From Bedellia somnulentella (taxonomy: Eukaryota; Arthropoda; Insecta; Lepidoptera; Bedelliidae): a stretch of 64,000 nt of DNA. The translations under genes were made by a program, and so were the position numbers. Below the pieces are notes generated by a model. That model ran no database searches. It saw only the letters and a list, made by a program, of their open reading frames with translations, and was not told the DNA's origin. The stretch lies in contig OY755170.1 in assembly GCA_963576735.1 (NCBI GenBank), positions 21,064,875 to 21,128,874 on the forward strand, read 5' to 3'. Shown piece by piece: positions 63,183-64,000 of this stretch (position 1 is its first letter; each line of letters starts with the position of its first letter).

Positions 63183-63245
63183 ATAAATATACTCAAACCA
63201 TTAGTTCCCACTGGGGTAGGCGGATGCCACCGGTTGTCATTATTT
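63183..63245 (-). mobile_element. S4 retroposon copy
   Basis: CATAAATATACTCAAACCAT, TAGTTCCCACTGGGGTAGGC. Confidence 0.55.
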
Positions 63246-63555
63246 TTATAGGCTCTGCTTTATGTCTTCATATGCCTACCTTTTATATAGTATGTGCTCT
63301 ATTTCATTTTAAAACGTCCTACGTGGTTTTCCTCAACTGACATTATCATTCACACCTTTTTAAAAAGGAGTTCCCATATCACTAAGGAGCTCCTTAGGAG
63401 TATAAAAATCTCGAACAATGTCGGTCACTGACTATTATTTTAGGCTCGTCATTGTTTAAAATTTGGTGTATTTTTTTGCACGAGTTATTATTTATTGGTG
63501 CTTTTTTAATCTTTTAGGTAATTGATTATATTTTTTGTCAAATATGATGGTGGTA

Positions 63556-63640
63556 TCAAAAATTCAAAAATTCAAAATTTCTTTATTTGATAAAAACAAG
63601 TATTTGCAAACAATTGGTTTGGGGTCTTCTTTTAAGCTTA
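63556..63640 (-). repeat. LINE-type 3' tail
   Basis: ATCAAAAATTCAAAAATTCA and TTTCTTTATTTGATAAAAAC, the inverse of a typical non-LTR 3' end with AATAAAG and a short-repeat tail. Confidence 0.45.
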
Positions 63641-63710
63641 AAGCCTGTGTTAAAAAATAAATAACAAAGTACGCAGCAATATCATCCGAACAGCAGAAGA
63701 AGAAACTACA

Positions 63711-63800
63711 TACATATACTCACGGCCATAAATCCCAAAAAGGCGTAGCCAGAGCTTCAGACCTGGAAACTCCTCATCCTCAGCCACATTTGGAAGTTGA
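63711..63800 (-). mobile_element. S1 retroposon 3' part
   Basis: ACATACATATACTCACGGCC to CAGCCACATTTGGAAGTTG. 5'-truncated. Confidence 0.7.
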
Positions 63801-64000
63801 TACTTCAATTTGAGTGTTATTCAGTATCTTTTGCGTTTCGTCCTAGTTTTTGGTTGGTTTTCTCTAATGTCTGTATTTAAAATATGACATCAACTATTTC
63901 TAACTTAGCCAGTGTGGTCAAACATCTCAAAATCACTCTTATCAGAGAAGACTATAAGATGATGATTACACTCACAATAACAAATATTTCTTAAATAGAC
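63801..64000. other. Window end, nothing recognised
   Basis: No feature seen. Confidence 0.4.

Overview
This is eukaryotic, AT-rich, repeat-dense DNA, almost certainly from a moth or butterfly (Lepidoptera). The evidence is intron-containing insect-type genes, Helitron-like elements with lepidopteran-type TCTATACTTATAAT starts and CTAG ends, many short retroposons, and short runs of the insect telomeric TTAGG unit. No prokaryotic signals, real tRNA genes, rRNA or CRISPR arrays were seen.

Three host genes can be assembled exon by exon. (1) The left part of the window, 5,971-26,029 on the minus strand, carries the first eight coding exons of a Roquin (RC3H) gene: RING finger, ROQ region and CCCH zinc finger. 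Its 3' end lies beyond the left edge or was not recognised. (2) A small THAP-domain gene has three exons on the plus strand at 43,256-44,423. (3) A TMEM9-like endolysosomal membrane protein has five exons on the plus strand at 45,587-56,636. Splice phases agree at every junction I read.

Most of the rest is mobile DNA. From left to right: a three-LTR non-autonomous retrotransposon (6,772-9,437) inside Roquin; nested palindromic elements (10,197-11,803); a dead Tc1/mariner-type gene (17,860-18,532); a complete DNA transposon with an intact 564-codon transposase-like ORF in Roquin intron 1 (22,208-25,079); Helitron-like copies at 27,155, 47,549, 50,829 and 55,531; a TIR element whose right end is tandemly multiplied (30,959-32,506); an intact Ty1/copia retrotransposon with identical LTRs (35,562-39,940); several long-TIR MITEs; and fragments of LINE reverse transcriptases. 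Five short retroposon families recur throughout. I label them S1 ((TATG)n tail, at least 16 copies or fragments), S2 (tRNA-Ala-like head), S3 (tRNA-like head with GTATACCC), S4 (TAGTTCCCATTGGGG core) and S5 (CACGTTAAGCCGT core).

The most interesting items are the intact transposon of unassigned superfamily with eight same-orientation copies of GTCCCGACCGTCAC; the copia primer-binding site, which pairs with the anticodon arm of tRNA-Ile with C opposite the wobble inosine; and a GC-hairpin/TTAGG module shared by two otherwise unrelated transposons.
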